Assembly (NCBI GenBank): GCA_947179155.2
Contig: OX359270.1
Coordinates: 7,542,577 to 7,606,576 of the forward strand
Direction: 5' to 3'
Length of the DNA stretch: 64,000 bases
Origin: Hedera helix
Taxonomy: Eukaryota; Streptophyta; Magnoliopsida; Apiales; Araliaceae
Part shown: positions 22,026-35,142 of the stretch, one piece after another
Layout: each line of letters opens with the position of its first letter
Numbering within the stretch: position 1 is the stretch's first letter
The notes under the pieces: model-generated
The model's input: only the letters and a program-made list of their open reading frames with translations
What the model was told of the DNA's origin: nothing
The model's database searches: none
Program-made: the position numbers and the translations under genes

Positions 22026-25000
22026 TGTAAGACCCCGAATTTTATGAAATACAAAATTTAATTTTTCTTCATATATATTTTTTTCTGAAACAGTAAGTGG
22101 TTAAATTGATAAAGTTAAAAGTTAAGGATGTTATGTGTAAATTATATTATGTCGGACAATATTCGTTCTGTCGGGGAATATTCGTACGACGATGTCGTAC
22201 GAACCAATCATTAGTGGACCCCACAACGAATAATTGTCGGATATAGAAAACGACATAAACAATTTTTAAATGGTCAATGGTACTATCACTTTTAATTGTT
22301 AAAATACTAAGTGGTAAAAGAATAGTAGCACACGGTATTGCACAGTAGCACACAGTAGCACACGGCATTGCACAGTGTTTCGTATTATTAAACTGATAAA
22401 GTGGTTATCGTACAATATTTGACTTTATTGTCACATGCACAATAATTCATATTATTAAACTGATAATTGTCACAGTAGCATATGCACAGTAATTCACATT
22501 ATTGAATCAATAATTGTCATGACAAAGTAACGTATTCTTTCTTTTATATATTTTCTGCATTATTGTTATCTCTATTATGATGTTAATTAAACTGTTGTAT
22601 TTCATTATTAATTAATTTGATATCTAACTCAGAGAGCCAACTACACTGTATTTATAACAATTAGTCATAATAATGAATAAGTGTGAATTATTGTTAAATT
22701 ATTGAATTGATAAAGTTATTTATTTATTATAATAAATAATATAAAGTTAGGTGATATAAAATGAATGGCATAGATTAAAATTTGAAATGGATGGTGTAGA
22801 TTAAAGATGATCTTTAAATGAATGGTTTAGATTAAGAAAATCTTAAAAGATAAAATTAATGGTATAGATTAAAGATAATATCAAATTGGAAATGGATGGT
22901 GTAGATTAAAGATAATCTTTAAATGAATGGTTTAAATTAAAAAAAAAATTAAAAGGATAAAATGAGTGGTAATGATTAAACATTATCTTGAAATGAACGG
23001 TTTGGATTAAATTAGGAAATCTTGATTATGATAAAAAAAATTGGCTATAAATAGAGGCATTAACTTAAGGATTTTTCATAAACTTCCTTACTTGTTCTTT
23101 CTTTCACTCTCTAAATATTTCTTGTGTAAGTTCTCTCTAAGTGTGTTTAAGTCATCTTGAGTATTTGTGAAGATCTATAAGTGTACGAGTACTGTTCAAG
23201 TTAATCAACCTCATTTAAATCAATATCCAGTCACGTGTTAAGGTAAGGAATATCATCTTCTTTCATATTCTATTATTTAAACTTACTACGATAAGGGATT
23301 ATCATTCTTTGATTCTCGAAAATAATATCGTTTCTTTCTTACTCATAAGATGTGTCATTTATTTCCATGTATTAATTTGTGGGAATAACCTTACGGCGCG
23401 AATTACCGCTTGTTAGTGAATAACCTTTCGTATTCATTCCTTATTAATCTCTGAGAATAACCTTAGTACGCGGATTACCGCCTGTTTGGTGAATAACTCT
23501 GCGTATTCAAATTTTATTAAATTGTGGGAATAACCTTACTGCGCGGATTACCGCCTGTTGGTGAATAACCCTTTGTATTTATTTCTTATTTGTCTCTTGT
23601 GGAAATAATTTGTCTACACAAATTATCACATGACACTTTTATTCCATATTCGTTTGTAATATCATTTTCTTTCATATTCGTAAGTGATATTATTTTCCTT
23701 TATACTCATAAGGGATACCATCTTTTTCATCTTCCATTATTCAAACTTACTATGGTAAGGGATATTAATTTTTTTCACCTTTTGTTAATTAAACCTGCTA
23801 CGGTAAGGGATATTATTTTCTTTCATACACCTAAATCGAAACTTATTATGGAACTATTGCTTCTATAATTCCTGAAAATATTATATGTTCTATAATAGTT
23901 GCACTTTATCATTTCAATTGAACCTTTCTATTTACGTTAACATTTCTATTGAACTATAACCGTTAATCTGAACTGTGGAACTTGAATATCATTTTTGAAT
24001 TTTACTACACATCATGTTGACAATTTGGACATTATTTGAATCTACACAAAGTAAACTTCTGATACTTATTGTTTATCATGTTTCTTCTGTTCATCATTTA
24101 TATCATTCTAATCATTCAAAATTAAGTTGTTGTGAATATCTGTGGCCGGCGGCACAGATGCGATATAATTATTGAATAGATGATAGGCTAAAGGCGATAT
24201 AATAGGTTAAAGGCGATACATCTGTTCAGTGTCTTTTATGGTACGTGGTGAATGTTCTCTTTGGCCCGTAGTGCAAAGATGAACTGTTGTTTGGTATGAT
24301 TATGACCAAAGGCTGAATCTGGTATAATCTTGACCGTTGGTGTTATATTGAATATTTTTGGTCCGTAGTGCAAAGATGAACTGTTGTTTGGTATGATTAT
24401 GACCAAAGGCTAAATCTGGTATAATCATGACCGTTGGTGTTATATTGAATGTCTTTGGCCCGTAGTGCAAAGATGAACTGTTGATCTGCATGATTATGAC
24501 CAGGAACTGTGAATTTTTATTATCTTAACTAATGGTATTTCAGATAATAAAAGTTGATGATGTTTTTCCTAAAAAGAGAAGCGAGTGAACATTATAGTCT
24601 GCATTATTCTTTTAATAGATTGTTCATTCCGTTGCTATTATTGATCTGAACGTTGTTCAAGAATTTAACTACAATTTTTGATATAAACTTTGTAGTCTAT
24701 TATATTCTATCAAGAACTCAACTGTTGAAGGCTAATGATAATTTATTCGTCATTATCTTAGTCATGATATTCTTTACTGGGCTATTTGAGCTCACCATTT
24801 CTTTTGTTTCATTGTTTTTCAACAGAAGATGAGAACGTAGTTGGGTCTAGTCGGGGAATGGAGTGAGAGTCCGAGGGATAGCTATCATCGTAGTCTTCAC
24901 GTATTGTAAAATAGTGTGACAATAATAGTGAAGACTTAGTTGTGTATTATTATACACTGTATTGTTGAACGTTGTTCTACCTTGTAATAATTTCGTTGTA

Positions 25001-25054
25001 GTCTTTTGACAACTCAAGTTTGGGCTGTGTGAGCCCAGATTTGGGGGTGTCACA
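22026..25054 (+). mobile_element. Ty3/gypsy-like solo LTR, copy A
   Basis: Starts TGTAAGACCCCGAATTTTAT, ends TTTGGGGGTGTCACA, and is flanked by exact GTAAT repeats (22021-22025 and 25055-25059). It is 3.0 kb and has no internal region, so it is a solo LTR. Repeats inside: three units with GGGAATAACCTTA, then GCGGATTACCGCCTG, near 23380-23580; and three units of about 95 bp with CCCGTAGTGCAAAGATGAAC near 24260-24490. Same family as 35143-38081 and 59260-62198 but clearly diverged from both. Lineage within Ty3/gypsy (possibly Tekay/Del) is inferred only from LTR ends and length. Confidence 0.85.
23046..23052 (+). promoter_or_regulatory. TATA box of solo LTR copy A
   Basis: TATAAAT within GGCTATAAATAGAGGC, conserved at the matching place in the other two copies. 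It probably marks the U3/R promoter of the LTR. Confidence 0.45.
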
Positions 25055-25059
25055 GTAAT

Positions 25060-25470
25060 TACCAACAATTTGGAGTTAGAGGAAGAAGAAGCAATTGAGC
25101 TTAAACAAGATTTGAAGGAGGATGAAGCTCCATTAAATTCTTTGCCAATGATTTTTGATAATAATACAATTATTTTCATTCCATTATCTGTTACTCATAA
25201 CAAATTTTTATCTTTTGTTTTGCAGGATCCCATTCTAAATTTAAAGAATCTTCATAGTCATCTCTAATATTTATTACTTGAAAAAAGAGTTGAACATTCA
25301 TGTCGAATGCAAATGAGATTGAATCTACCAATGAAGAATAATGTGATGGATGGGGTACTCAAAATTCATGAAGTAGGAATGACGTAGTGATTTGGCTGTC
25401 GTCAAGCCAAGGACAATAAACAAGGCGCTGCTTGGGAGGCAACCCAAGGGGAGTATAATTTTCTTTCCTT
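25060..25470 (+). pseudogene. Continuation of Athila-like internal region
   Basis: After the solo LTR an acidic frame (NNLELEEEEAIELKQDLKED) runs to a stop at 25265-25267. It is followed near 25420 by the GCGCTGCTTGGGAGGCAACC sequence found between the coding region and 3' end of Athila-type elements. No protease or RT motif is seen. 25470-26700 is AT-rich 3' untranslated element sequence. Confidence 0.5.
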
Positions 25471-26705
25471 TTGTTTTAGTATTTATAGTTTAGTTATTTG
25501 TGCTTTTTCTTTGCATTTTACTTTACATTAGGGATAATATAAATTTTAAGTGTGGGAGAAGGGATTTAGGATTTTTGTTAGTTTTAGGTTATATTTTGAA
25601 AATTTAGGTCAAATTTTGAAATTTTGAATTTTGTGGGTATATTCACTGCAAACCCTCACGAGACACAACTCGTCCACTTGGGGTAACCTTGGGGTTTAAA
25701 GGCTTGTTGCACATGCTAAGTGTAACCGTGTTTCCTACGAAAATAGAATAGTTTATTTTATTTATTTTATTATTATTATTATTATTATTATTTATGAGTC
25801 ACTTGAACAATGAGTTAATTGGATTTTAAGCCAATGATAAAAATTTTGATTTTTATTTAATAACTCCTAAAAAAATAATAAATTTGTGCTTAGTCTGAAT
25901 TTTGACTTATTGTTGATATTTACTTTGTTTGAAATCCTTAATTTTTTGCACTTATATCCATTTGTTTGAGCTAGTTTTAATTTAGAGAAAGTTTATATGG
26001 TTAAATGCTTATAAAAGATATTTTTTGAACTCTATATCTTATCTGATCATTATTTGAAGTGAAATATAAGGCAGAAATATAATTTGAAGGAGATGATTTA
26101 GGTAATTTTTCTAGGATTATTATTGGAAAAAAAAATTATGTGGTGGGTTGAGATAGAGCGTAAAATGCACTCACTCATAAACACATGAAAAAGTGAGATG
26201 GAGCATAAAATGTACTCACTAAAAAAGAAAAAGAAAAGGGAGAAATATATGAAAAATGGGATAGAGTATAAAAAACACCCATTAAAAGAAAAAAAATTTA
26301 GAAAATACCTAAAAAATTGATATTAATAATCCTAATGTGTTTCATTAATTAAAAACCTTTTGATCTTCTAATTTATATTTGTCTGTATTAGCTGAAAGAA
26401 TAATGTGAAAAGTAAGTATATTGAGTTTTGTTGTATGTCTTTTATAAGGTAATTAATAACCTAAACTTATCTGAGTTTTGATTAGTTTGATACATTTGGA
26501 TTTACACGCACACAAAAGGTCTTGATTAAAGTAAGATTAATAAATACGTTAAAATTTTGTTCTTTGCATATTTTGAAATTTTCTTTGAGTTATCATTTAA
26601 AAAAATCTTTGAGGCTGATGTTGAAATTTGTATTGATTTGTTGCTCAAGTTGTTTGGTTATTATTTTTAATTTTTATTCTTGTTTTGCTTGAAGACAAGC
26701 AAAGA

Positions 26706-26723
26706 GTTAAGTGTGGGTGTATT
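26706..26723 (+). other. Polypurine-tract region of the Athila-like element
   Basis: GTTAAGTGTGGGTGTATT lies directly before the right LTR, where the plus-strand primer is expected. It is purine-poor at its end, so only the position supports it. Confidence 0.45.
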
Positions 26724-27954
26724 TGATAAGTAGGTTTTTATATCTATTTATTAGGTATTTTATACTTAATTATTTGTGACTTTTTAAGTATTTTTAGTGT
26801 TTTAGGTAATTTATTTAATTTAATGCATTATTATTATTATTATTTTTAGTATTTTTATTTATTTTTAATTAATTTATATTTTATTTTGTAGAAAAATTGG
26901 AGCTGATGACAATTTGACTTTTGTTTCCGCGTGGCGTTCCATCAGCAGATAAATTAAAGGATAATTTAGGAATCTAATTGCAATTTGAAAAAGGAAAATA
27001 AATAAGAATTTTATATTTATTTTATTATTTTGTATTTTAAATCTTATTAGGGTTTGAAAAGTATAATTCCTATTAGGGTTAGAAGGATTATGTAGCCTGT
27101 AAATAAAGGGCTTGAGATACACTTGAATAGACAACTTTCATTAAAAAAATTCTCTCTTTTATTCTTTGGTGTTTTTCAAAACTATGTGTAGCTAAATTAT
27201 TTTTCTTAGTTTAAGTAATTGAAGTCATCAAGATTGATACACTGTGAGATCTAATTTATTTTAATTGTTCAATTTATATTTTGAGTATTGAATATTTTTC
27301 TATACTTAATTTTATGATTGATTTGTTTAATTGCTAGGAGCGCTACTAGTTTATTATTCATATTAATTTACTGCTGCTGGTGAATCAACTAAGTTTAATA
27401 ATTATTTTGTAGATCAAAAGATTATTTTATCTTAGGAAGAATATTCATCTAAATTAAATGCAAACAAGTGGCTTGTGTTGGTTAGTTCAACGATCTTTCT
27501 AATTCTTAAAACTGCTATTAAATTAAATTTTTAGCAAGTGCCGAAGGTTGTTTAGTAGTACGGATATCTAGACCAAGTGACTCTATTTATCTAAAAGTAA
27601 GGAGAGAGGAGGAAAATTATTCCACCTGCGAGTAGTTATTTCTACGGTGAATGTTCAAAATATTAATTGATTTATTCTTGCATCAATGATCAGTTGCAAA
27701 TTCTTGATGGTGGATGTTAACTTAAACCAAGGCTTTTTCATTTTATTTATTTCATTAGATTACTTGCATATTTATTGATTTTAGTTAATTTAAATTATTT
27801 ATTTAAACCCCCCCCCCCCCCCCCCCCCAATTTTGGTTTACAAAACATAAAATTAAATTAATCATTCTCTGTGGGATCGACTCTTACTTGCACTATTATA
27901 CTAATATTTTTTCAAAGTAAGATTTTATTTTTGGGTGCTTGCGACATCACACCA
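26724..27954 (+). repeat. 3' LTR of the Athila-like element
   Basis: Intact 1231-bp LTR from TGATAAGTAGG to CATCACACCA. It holds a 21-base C run at 27808-27828, preceded by a 13-base duplication absent from the left LTR. Substitutions against the left LTR occur every few dozen bases, implying an older insertion. Confidence 0.88.
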
Positions 27955-27959
27955 TGGAC

Positions 27960-28542
27960 TGTCACTTTGGTTGTAATTTTTACATGGATTTGCAAGATGT
28001 AATGGTAGTTAATTGATTGTAATGGATGATGTTGATATAAGGTTGATCAAGTATGTATTTTCATTCTTGTGGATTTGCATGATGTAAATGGTAGTTAATT
28101 GAATGTGTTTTTTTAGGTCCATTGGTTTCCTGTCAAAACTTAAGCAAAGTAGAACCATCCAAAACAAAATCACCCCCTGTCAAAAAAAACAAAACCAAAA
28201 TACAAGTACCAACCAAAAGACAATTATCCAACTCTCAACTTTTTTAACAAAAACATAACCAACCAAAACACATTTTTTTTAGTAAAATATACAATTAAAC
28301 TATCATCAAGTCATAACAACATAGTAATGATTAATATTCTTACATCCACCTTCATATATATTGATTGCCCAAAAATTGTACAAGTAAAATTTCATAAGTA
28401 CCATCAAGTCATAAATCTCTTCATACATTGTGATTAATATTCATACATCCAACTACATACATACCGATTTTATAATCACAAACTGTTTAAAAATATACTA
28501 CTAGACACTGTAACATTATATGTCAGCCGAATTGTTCCATTT
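27960..28542. other. Severed 3' end of the GRF gene and convergent intergene
   Basis: 27960-28016 continues the GRF reading frame to TGA at 28014-28016. A tandem-like repeat of TGGATTTGCAAGATGTAATG follows (27982 and about 28070). The rest, to the transposase stop at 28543, is AT-rich and carries the facing 3' ends of the GRF gene and the MULE transposase. Confidence 0.5.
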
Positions 28543-31500
28543 TTAATTTATAGGAGTTCTTTTCCCTTTGATCTTCCACACATATGTGTCACTTGCTGCC
28601 ATTCTTGTTCCACTTACACCTACTTTCACCTGTTGCAATACTTTAACTTCCACTTACAACATGAGACACTCCACCTACACTTACTGTCATTCTTGAAAAT
28701 TTCCTTACGTATATGCACAATTGCATTTAGTCTTAAGCATTGAACAAGAGTTAACTAAATATATAAAGGGTGTCATATATAAATACATTCTTACTTTTTC
28801 TTCAGCATGGACATTTCCACTACCAGATTTATTTCCATGACCCCTTTCTTTCCTCTTCACTTGCATAATAGAATGACATTTTAAATATTATTCAATGACG
28901 TAATTAAAACAATTGTAAGGATGGATTGGATTTAAAATAGCTTACACTTAGCTTAGCAAGTCGTGTGTTGTGAGATAAGTTGTGCTGCCACTTGTTCTGG
29001 AGTAAGTTGTGGTTCAATGCTTGTTTGTTCTCTCCTTGGTTGTTCAACTGGACTCTTCTTATAATCTAACTTGTTATGCACATACTCTTTGCACCTATAA
29101 CACATAACAAGTGTCCCTTTTCTAGATGACTTTAGTTTATTCTTAGGCTCTTCATTAGGATCCTACCTCTTATTTTTCTTAGGTCTGCCTGCTATTCTCT
29201 TGGTTGTTAGAAGCAACAATATTGTCATATTGGCAGGAGGCCATTCATTTGATCTCCACATTGGATTTAACAAGTGGTGATATGATTTCAGATAAGTCTC
29301 TATATAATAGTATGAATCCACATAGTTCTCAGTAGGTTATTTCATGTGAAGGATTCCAATTGCTCCATGATGGTAAGGAATGCCTAATAACTGTCATACC
29401 CCACATGAACAAGTTTTAACCTCTACGTCTATCATATATTTATCATTCCTATCAGACATTTCAAATTTATGACCCCCATCCGACTCATAGTCACAATATT
29501 TAGTTAACTCAATGACCCTATTAACATTTGTCATAATTCTAGGACATAAATTTCCCTCATATTTTAGCACCATTTCTCTTGGAATGAATTCTACCCATCA
29601 CTTGTGTTTTAATATCTTCAAACATAGTTAGTACTGGTTTATATCTAGCCTCTAAGATCCAACTATTTAAACATTTAGACATGTTATTACTCACAACATC
29701 ACATTTGGTTTCAGAAGAAAAAAAATGCGTTGGCCCAGAATTTAGGAGGAATATTTAACAAATGAGTGTGAGCATCCTTATTCTCCTTCCTAATGTCAAC
29801 CATTGCCCTTCTAAAGTCATAAGGATTATTTGTCTTGGCTGCTCTCCAAAATATCACCTTTAAGGCTGTTCATGGGAATTTTTTCCTCCAGTTAGCATAG
29901 ATATGTCTTGCACAACATTTATGCTCTGCCTTTGGTAAAAGCTTTTGTATGGCAGGCATTAAACCTTGCATTGAAGCAGAAAAATCAATTTTTAGTACTT
30001 ATAAAATAGTCAAATATTACCAATAATGTAAAAGAGAAATCATCATTAATGAGGACTAATTAATTATACCTTCTATTGGTTAGTTATCAAGGTCCATCAT
30101 TTGCCTAATTCCATGCCAACATCCTCAAACAATTGATTTAGGAATCAAGTCCAAGAATCCTTGTTTTCACTTTCAACTACTGTCCAAGCAATTGGGAACA
30201 TTTAGTTGTTTGCATCCTTATCAACTGTAGACAACAACTCACCCCTGCAGTATGTCTTTAAAAAGTAGCCATCAAGCCCTATTATAGGCCTACACTCATC
30301 CAACCAGTTTTGTTTCAAAGCTTTAAAACAAACGTACATTATCTAGAATGCAGGTGGAGTATCTTCATCACCTCTAATTTGGACTGTGCTACCATGATTT
30401 ATGTCTAGAATCTCATTCCCATATTCCCAGACTTTACCATGGTGGTCCTTCAAGGTTTTATCAACTTCACTTAAAGCTACCTCATTAATTTGTTGGCATT
30501 GAGGTAATGAAAATTGTAGTCCAAACCTATATTTAATTGCAAACTGCAATTCCCTCAACTTCATCATTGGTATTACTCTGATTGTACTGCCAAATTTCTG
30601 CACCTAACAATCCTAATCTTTATTTTTCTCACATAATAATGTTGGTCAGTCAATGTTTTAATTTGAATCACCTTCTTCCTTGGGACGTAACTAATCCATA
30701 ACCCCTATAGACAGTTTTTGGCAACCTTGGCTTGTATGCTTGCTTCCCTACACTGTTCAACTCCATTGAATGTCATATGAACTTTAAATTTTTATCTTGC
30801 TAATTGGAGTGTTGGGATTATATACTAAAAGAACCCTTTTCTGTTTCCTCTGAGGCTCATCTCTTTCTCATTCATTGTTACTGTTAGAATCACCACTTGG
30901 AGGAATTTCAAGATCATAATTTGGCTCAATTTCTACCCAATGCTTCATTCCTTTTGTACCAAACCATAGATCATCATCATCATCAGAAAATATTGGTTCA
31001 TCTTCTACTTCTGCAGTCTTAGTTCTTCTAGATCTCTTAGGCTATGTTTATTTACAAAAAAAATATACTTAGGATTGGACTATTTGTATTAATTTAACAC
31101 TACTTCAGACTATTTTATCCCATGATGAGTGATTATTAGTCTCATAATGTTGGACTATTAGTTTTATAAAATCATTTAATAACTTAAAATAAGAAGGACT
31201 ATTAATCCCACATTCATCATGGGATTATATAACCTCTCAGAAATAGCATTAAGAATGATAAAAAATAGTCCATATGACCATTTAAAGGACTATTAATCCC
31301 CATCATGTTATAAAATAGTCCGAAGTAGTATTAAATTAATACAAATAGTCCAATCTCAAGCATAATTTTTGCAAAAAAACGTAGCCTTAGTTTTTTTTCT
31401 CTTGCTACTACTCTTTTGTGTTCCAACTTGAACATTTGATTTTTTACCACTACTAGAGGCCTCAGGTTGACCACTGGGGATAGGTGGAGCCCCAACCTCC

Positions 31501-32144
31501 TCAACTTGTATTAAGCCAACATCAGTTGGTTCTTGATCAATGTTTACCTCACATTGCAGAACCAAATCTTGTACTTTTGCTTTTTTAATCTCTTGTTTTT
31601 TCTACCTTATATTTATCAACTCCTCATTCCCATCATCATCACTACCATAACTTAAATTCTCATCACTTTCCTCATCTGTCATCTCATTTTTCTCATGATC
31701 ATCTTCCCTCACTTGATCATCACTTGAATCTTCACCCTCAGTATACATTGGTGCATCCACGATCACATCAAGCACATCCCTCATTGCCTTGCTCCTATGT
31801 TGTGCATTCACATTGTTAAAGTCTATAGATAATTCTTCATTATCTTCATGATCACAATATATATCCATCTTCCTAGTTTTTAGTGCTTTTTCAACTAGCA
31901 CTCTTATTCTGTTATCGTCATAAATGAGTTATAACCCATCCTTCAAACTGTACCCTGCCATTTTAAAGTACAAACCAAACTCATTTTTATACCCTAGCTG
32001 CTTAGATAAGTTCCTCAACTTGTAGACATTAATGTAGTCTCCATCCACCCCCTAATAAGTTTTTTTCCTTCCACCCTCATACACATATTCCTTATCAATA
32101 ACAAACTGACCTCCATAGTACAATTCAATTGTAAAGGTGTTCAT
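28543..32144 (-). pseudogene. MULE (Mutator-like) transposase, multiply broken
   Basis: Reading 5' to 3' from ATG at 32144: an N-terminal domain (TIELYYGGQFVIDKEYVYEGG, then YKLRNLSKQLGYKNEFGLYF, in two pieces); an acidic linker (31901-31602); a basic stretch (31565-31356); an Asp-rich segment near 30980; the MULE N-region (30603-30343, QFAIKYRFGLQF and HHGKVWEYGNEIL); the catalytic start WLDECRPIIGLDGYFLKTYC with DKDANN and NKDSWT (about 30320-30080); a SWIM-type finger (TCSCGV then QLLGIPYHHGAI, about 29420-29350); and a CCHC-like knuckle CYRCKEYVHNKLDYK (about 29095). The usual last Cys of the knuckle is Tyr. At least ten stop codons interrupt it and a MITE sits inside, so it is dead. Terminal inverted repeats were not located. 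Confidence 0.85.
31040..31386. mobile_element. Tourist-like (PIF/Harbinger) MITE inside the MULE
   Basis: The left end GGCTATGTTTATTTACAAAA and the reverse-complemented right end GGCTACGTTTTTTTGCAAAA are flanked by TTA on both sides (31037-31039 and 31387-31389). The inverted arms continue as GATTGGACTATTTGTATTAA over more than 80 bp. It interrupts the transposase between its basic and Asp-rich segments, so it arrived after the MULE. Confidence 0.85.
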
Positions 32145-34829
32145 GTTGCATAAAAATTAATGCACACAATCAGCACCATGACTATTAATTCAATAAACAA
32201 GGTACTCTCAATTAAAAAAATTAACCAATCAGCTTTACTCTGAGTAATTTTTTTAATAAATTAAACAAATTAATCAGTTAGCCCCAATTTTTAAAAATCA
32301 ATATTCCCACTTTTTTAAAAATATAAACCCCTCATACACTTTGTTTAAATCACTTCCCAATGAACCAATTCACTTGCATCACTGTTAAATCGACCAAATA
32401 CACTTTGTTTCATATTTTAAGCCAGAATATTACATTAAACCAATAAACATGACACCTAGCATGAACATGTGAGTGGAGTAACACCTAACATAACTGGTGT
32501 TATGTTAGTGGATTTTTTTCCAGCAAGTATTCTATCCATATTCAGCCTTGTATATTGCATAAGTTAGTCAATTCATTTCTTCTTCCCAATCTCTACGTTA
32601 CCAAGTCCTTATACAAGTGATTATGAATGCTTAGTTCCAAAATAAAACTCCACCAAAACTAGAATAAATTTAGTAGAAATAGTAGTTTCAAGTGGGATTA
32701 AAGAAGATTTTGGGAGAATATTCTTCAAAAAGAAAAAATTAAAGTAAAGTCATACTCAATGAACAAGGATTTCATCCATAAGCCTTCCAACTAAGGTTAA
32801 AAGTACATTAAACTTTTATATTAAGAAATTTGTTCTTGATTCTATTTTTCTTAGTTATGTATAAATTGAAATGGTTGTCGGAGTTGGTTGAATTTGGTGA
32901 ACCATGAAGGGTTCATGAGTTACACGGTAGGATTATGGCTGGGGTATGTGTTCTTGTTTCAAATTTATGAAAACATAAAGTTTTAGAAACATGTACATTA
33001 AGTGTTTGTAAAATTGTCTCAATGAAAAAATATTTACCAAAACATGAAAATGATAGCTTTATTTAAAACTAATTACATATTTGAATTTATGAGATGTTAG
33101 AGAACTGATCAAGGCAGGAAAAAAAAAGTTGAAAAGTTCCTCAAAAAATTTGCGTCGTTGTCGAAAAAGATGATTGAAAAATATTTTCCAGGCAACTTTT
33201 CGATAGAGCCCGTTTCTCAATGTTAAAGGTATAATTTGAAGAAACTTTATACTAAAATATTGTACATAATTAAATTTTAAGTGAAATGGATTTAAAATTA
33301 TTAATTTTCGGATAAGCGGTTTTTAATTTATATGAATTTTTGAAGTTTTAGTACTTTAAAAAAATGTAATTAATTATCAAAAAATTGTTTTGAGCTGAAA
33401 TATTTTTACATTAATCTTATAATATTATTTAATAATTACTAAAAAAGATTGATGAATTATTGAAGAGGATAAGTATTTATTATATTTTAAAGCCATTTAA
33501 ACTTAGTTGAAAATTGTGGAAATTCATGTGAACGGTGGAAAATTATGAAACTTTGTGAAAAATCTTATAATAATATAAGATAAATATTGATGATGTTTTG
33601 AGGATATAAAAGTATGTTGAGTTATTATTTCTAGTTTGAAGCTATTAAATGATAGTTTTTATAAATAGAAGTAATTGCAGAAAATTGTCGGATAATCTGA
33701 AAAATATAAAAAATGGTCAAAAGGTCTAACATAATATTATAAAGACTTTAGAAGGTTTAGTGGACTCATGAGGTGCCGGGACATTGTGGATCGTGTGTTG
33801 ACTAGTCAATAAGCGTAACGATTTTTTTACGCGAAGGTCAAAAATTGACCGAGAGAATTTGAGTATACTTTTATAGTATAATATTGATGTTTAGTGTTAA
33901 TATATCACTAAAATGTGATTGTGAATTTAGAATTAAGGTTTTAGATCAGAACAAGCTAGATTTACTTAATTCAAAAACTAGAAGTTGAGCCAGGACATTG
34001 TAATACTAAAGGCAAGTCCTTTCAGTAATTTGCGAACTTGTTGTTATGTGAAAAATATGTTACACTACGTGTTGAACTGTTGATATGCAGTAGCTAATGA
34101 AATTCGTTATTCTGTGTTAACGTGATGTGTATGATTACATGTGAAACATGTATTAATTGTTGAAACTTAAATGCAATATATGTGAAATGAGAAGCATGTA
34201 TAAAAATGCTAAGTATGAAAATTATAAATCATGTATGAAATATGAATTACGTGCAACATGTAATATGTTAACGGTTAGACTTGCTGAGTCGTCGCTCTTA
34301 TTAATGCAAATATATTATTTGTAGATAAAAGTTAAAATATCATATGATTGTGGCGATAGAGATTTGAAGCACGTTTGTAAAGAATTCTTTTATCGTTTTC
34401 TCTAGTTGAATATGTATTAAGTCAAAGTGACTTGTTAAAATGAATCTGAGTCAAGTTGTATTAAACTTTGAGAATTCAGTTTATTATATTTAAACTGTAT
34501 GGGTTACAACAAAACGTATTAAAGAAGGAATTGGATATCAAAGATTGAATTTGATATATTCATAATTGATGTACTGAAATGAATTATGTTATATAAATGG
34601 TTTTGAACAGTAGAATAAATTGTAAAGGTTGCGATTCAGGAAACAAAGAGTAATGGAAATAGTTTTAAATAACAGAGTTTTAAATATCTATAAAGATATT
34701 GAAAATTATAAAAAGTTTTAAGTTATTCTCATTTTTATCAATTATATTATTAAAGTTAGAATGAGATTGGATCGTGAGCACCGAACCCGAGATTCAGGAG
34801 ACCCTGATTTGGGAGTATCAGAAAAATAA
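32145..34829. other. Spacer with probable degraded gypsy LTR
   Basis: 32145-32860 is AT-rich, the likely 5' region of the MULE, with no TIR found. From about 32860 to 34826 the text resembles a Ty3/gypsy LTR: AGTTCCTC and TGCGTCGTTGTCGAAAA near 33140, GCGAAGGTCAAAAATTGACC near 33830, GTTAGACTTGCTGAGTCGTC near 34274, and a terminal-like GTGAGCACCGAACCCGAGAT near 34776. Start, end and TSD could not be fixed. No coding sequence. Confidence 0.4.
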
Positions 34830-35142
34830 CATCATCTCTTAGTGATTTATAGATCTTAATGATCTTATAAAGCCAAGTCTAAGTGACTTGTTTGATTCTT
34901 AGTGAATCAACTGTTGTACTGATTTTTAATGAACTTAGCTTTTTATAACCTACCATCCTTAGTGGATTATCTATACTCTCAAAGTAGAAGAAATGACTAG
35001 AAGACTTTTGTGATCCGAAACTCTTGAAAATTATGTGTCATTTACTCTATCGTTTTTATATCTACTTTTAAATTCCAGCAACCTTACGATTTATATTGTG
35101 ATTACTTTTCACATTTTCATTAAATTTAGAACTGTGATTTTT

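Larger units (their letters stand above)
17019..27954 (+). mobile_element. Athila-like Ty3/gypsy retrotransposon, decayed, with two nested insertions
   Basis: LTRs start TGATAAGTAGGTTTTTATA and end GACATCACACCA. The 5-bp TSD TGGAC is exact (17014-17018 and 27955-27959). A PBS complementary to tRNA-Asp follows the left LTR at 21178. A gag remnant and the typical GCGCTGCTTGGGAGGCAACC sequence near 25420 follow, then an AAGTGTGGG polypurine-like tract before the right LTR. Protease, RT and integrase are absent, so it is an internally deleted, non-autonomous copy. The left LTR is split by a Copia-type solo LTR, and the internal region by a gypsy-like solo LTR. Without the insertions it would be about 5 kb. 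Confidence 0.85.
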
